8,008 bases of DNA from Porphyromonas sp. (GTDB lineage: Bacteria; Bacteroidota; Bacteroidia; Bacteroidales; Porphyromonadaceae), in the NCBI GenBank assembly GCA_003640335.1, contig RBKG01000202.1, forward strand, positions 1-8,008, read 5' to 3'. The notes under the pieces are model-generated. The model made no database searches. It saw nothing but the letters and a program-made list of their open reading frames with translations, and was not told the origin of the DNA. The stretch's first letter is position 1, and each line of letters opens with the position of its first letter. Shown here in pieces: positions 6,692 through 8,008 of this stretch. The position numbers and the translations under genes were made by a program.

Positions 6692-8005
6692 ATGATTAAG
6701 AAAGTATTTTTAGCCCTAACAGCTATCTTCTTTAGTCTATCAAGCCTTATGGCACAAGAGGCTAAAGGCGGTATCGAATTCTTCCGTGGCACTCTTGCTG
6801 AAGGTTTAGCTAAGGCAGGCAAAGAAGGCAAGAACCTTTTTGTAGACTTCTATGCTACATGGTGCGTGCCTTGTAAGAAGATGGAAAAGACAGTATTCAC
6901 TCGTCCAGAGGTGGGTGAATACTTCAATAAAAAATTTGTCTGCATGCAGCTTGATGCAGAGAAGCCCGAAAACGTAGAGTCTGCGAAGCTTTATAAGGTT
7001 GAAGCCTTCCCTACTATGGTCTTCATCGCTCCTGATGGCAAGATGATTTCTATCCTCTCTGGCTACCACGATGGCGAAGAACTGATTAAGGGTGCTAAGA
7101 CAGCTGTAGGAGATATCATCGGTGTACCTCAGCTATATGAGAACTACCGCAAGGATAAGAATAACCTTAAGCTACAGCAAGAAATCCTACAAGCTGCTCC
7201 TCAATTCCTGATGGCTCAAGAAGGTATGGAAGCTGATAAGTGGATTGTACGCCTCACTAAGCTCTACAAGTCTTACATTCAAGCCAAGAAAGGTCCAGCG
7301 CTTATTAACAAAGATGACTACCGCATTATCCTAGCACTTACAGGTGATGACCTTGAGCTTAAGGAAGAGATTGTTGCCTTTATCAACGACAATCTACCTG
7401 CATGGCGTGAGGCTGTGGGCGATGCTGTTGCCTACTACATCGCTGAGCACAATGATGCTGAAATGGAAACGCTTGCTAAGGCTGGTAAGACAAGTTATCA
7501 AGAAAGACTTGAGCGCATCAATGGTACCTACAAAGCAGCTTACGACCTTATCCCTAAGGCAAAAGTTTCTATCTACGAAAAGAACAAACTTACTCTGAAT
7601 GCCATCTACACGCTCTACAAGGATAAGGATGCTAAGAAGTACATCAAGATGATGCAGGACTACTTCTCTAAGATGGATGGTACTGCACTTCCTAATGAGT
7701 ACGCTAAGGCTGCACAAGAGCTTTACCTTGCTCTTGGTGCTAAGGTTCCTCAAGAAGCGCATAAGGTTTCTATCGAATGGCTTACTAATGCGCTTAAGGG
7801 CGAGAACAGCATTACAGATAAAATCAATTACATTACAATGATTGGGGACTCTTATAAGGCTCTAGAAAACTATTCAGCTGCACAAGCTCAATACAATCTA
7901 GCCTACGCTGAGAGCCTACAACTTGTAGATATGGACATGGTACAGCAGATGATACAAGGCAAACTCAAGATGCGTCTTGCTGAACTAGACCTACTCCGCA
8001 AATAG
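6692..8005 (+). CDS. Exported thioredoxin-fold protein with a long helical C-terminal region
   Basis: This 437-residue protein has a cleavable signal peptide (about 1-21, ending SLMA before Q22 with no lipobox cysteine), so it should be periplasmic. A thioredoxin-fold domain follows at about 28-135. It has the active site WCVPCKKM (C58 and C61) and the expected cis-proline P107 in EAFPT, both inside a FVDFYATWC context like thioredoxin or the C-terminal domain of DsbD. An extra cysteine, C84, lies just after the active-site region. Residues from about 140 to 437 are rich in Ala, Lys, Leu and Tyr with long amphipathic helices. The final part (about 375-430, containing GDSYKALENYSAAQAQYNLAYAES) looks like a TPR. 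The domain plan suggests a thiol-disulfide oxidoreductase or reductase attached to a protein-binding helical module. The gene ends with TAG three bases before the window end and follows the previous gene by 24 bases. Its partner is unknown; C268 and C405 of SusD and C129 of the FAS1 protein are possible targets. Confidence 0.9.
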   Translation: MIKKVFLALTAIFFSLSSLMAQEAKGGIEFFRGTLAEGLAKAGKEGKNLFVDFYATWCVPCKKMEKTVFTRPEVGEYFNKKFVCMQLDAEKPENVESAKLYKVEAFPTMVFIAPDGKMISILSGYHDGEELIKGAKTAVGDIIGVPQLYENYRKDKNNLKLQQEILQAAPQFLMAQEGMEADKWIVRLTKLYKSYIQAKKGPALINKDDYRIILALTGDDLELKEEIVAFINDNLPAWREAVGDAVAYYIAEHNDAEMETLAKAGKTSYQERLERINGTYKAAYDLIPKAKVSIYEKNKLTLNAIYTLYKDKDAKKYIKMMQDYFSKMDGTALPNEYAKAAQELYLALGAKVPQEAHKVSIEWLTNALKGENSITDKINYITMIGDSYKALENYSAAQAQYNLAYAESLQLVDMDMVQQMIQGKLKMRLAELDLLRK

Positions 8006-8008
8006 AGA

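Larger units (their letters stand above)
660..8005 (+). other. Five-gene SusC-SusD-FAS1-small lipoprotein-thioredoxin operon
   Basis: All five genes lie on the + strand with gaps of 11, 18, 12 and 24 bases. No terminator hairpin or -7 element is seen between them, so they are very probably one transcript from the promoter near 600. Every product has an export signal: one outer-membrane barrel, three lipoproteins and one soluble periplasmic protein. This points to a single envelope machine. No enzyme that would reveal a substrate is present. Whether the operon continues past 8005 is not visible, because only three bases remain. Confidence 0.85.

Noticed and set aside
7394..7762. Antisense reading frame of 122 codons inside the thioredoxin gene
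   Set aside because: It lies wholly within a well-supported gene on the + strand, has no recognisable domain, and its composition is that of a complementary-strand shadow.

Overview
The window looks like chromosomal DNA of a Bacteroidota bacterium, most likely Bacteroidales. The reasons are a SusC/SusD pair, several lipoproteins with Bacteroidota-style signal peptides, a TAnnTTTG -7 promoter element, and starts that lack clear Shine-Dalgarno sequences. A Porphyromonas-like genus is possible, but nothing here proves genus or species.

Layout: (1) Bases 1-432 hold the 3' end of an AMP-forming acyl-CoA synthetase gene whose start lies outside the window. (2) Bases 433-659 are a real intergenic region with an intrinsic terminator (466-514) and a -7 promoter element (600-607). 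(3) Bases 660-8005 form one tightly packed five-gene operon, all on the + strand with gaps of only 11, 18, 12 and 24 bases. The genes encode a SusC-like TonB-dependent outer-membrane transporter, a SusD-like surface lipoprotein, a small lipoprotein with a divergent FAS1 (fasciclin) domain, a smaller lipoprotein resembling the start of DUF5007-type proteins, and a periplasmic thioredoxin-fold protein with a long helical C-terminal region.

How the genes may work together: SusC is expected to form the TonB-driven channel and SusD the lid that captures substrate. The two small lipoproteins are probably accessory cell-surface or periplasmic parts of the same complex. The thioredoxin-like protein has a CVPC active site and may act on disulfides in the envelope. 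The window contains no glycoside hydrolase, protease, sulfatase, sensor, or sigma/anti-sigma gene, so the substrate cannot be read from it. The operon does not look like a classical polysaccharide utilisation locus.

The most interesting point is the co-transcribed set SusC-SusD-FAS1-small lipoprotein-thioredoxin. The lipoprotein types are familiar from other Bacteroidota SusCD loci. The fixed link to a redox protein, while the mature SusC has no cysteine at all, is unexplained. No RNA genes, CRISPR arrays, insertion sequences or long repeats were seen.
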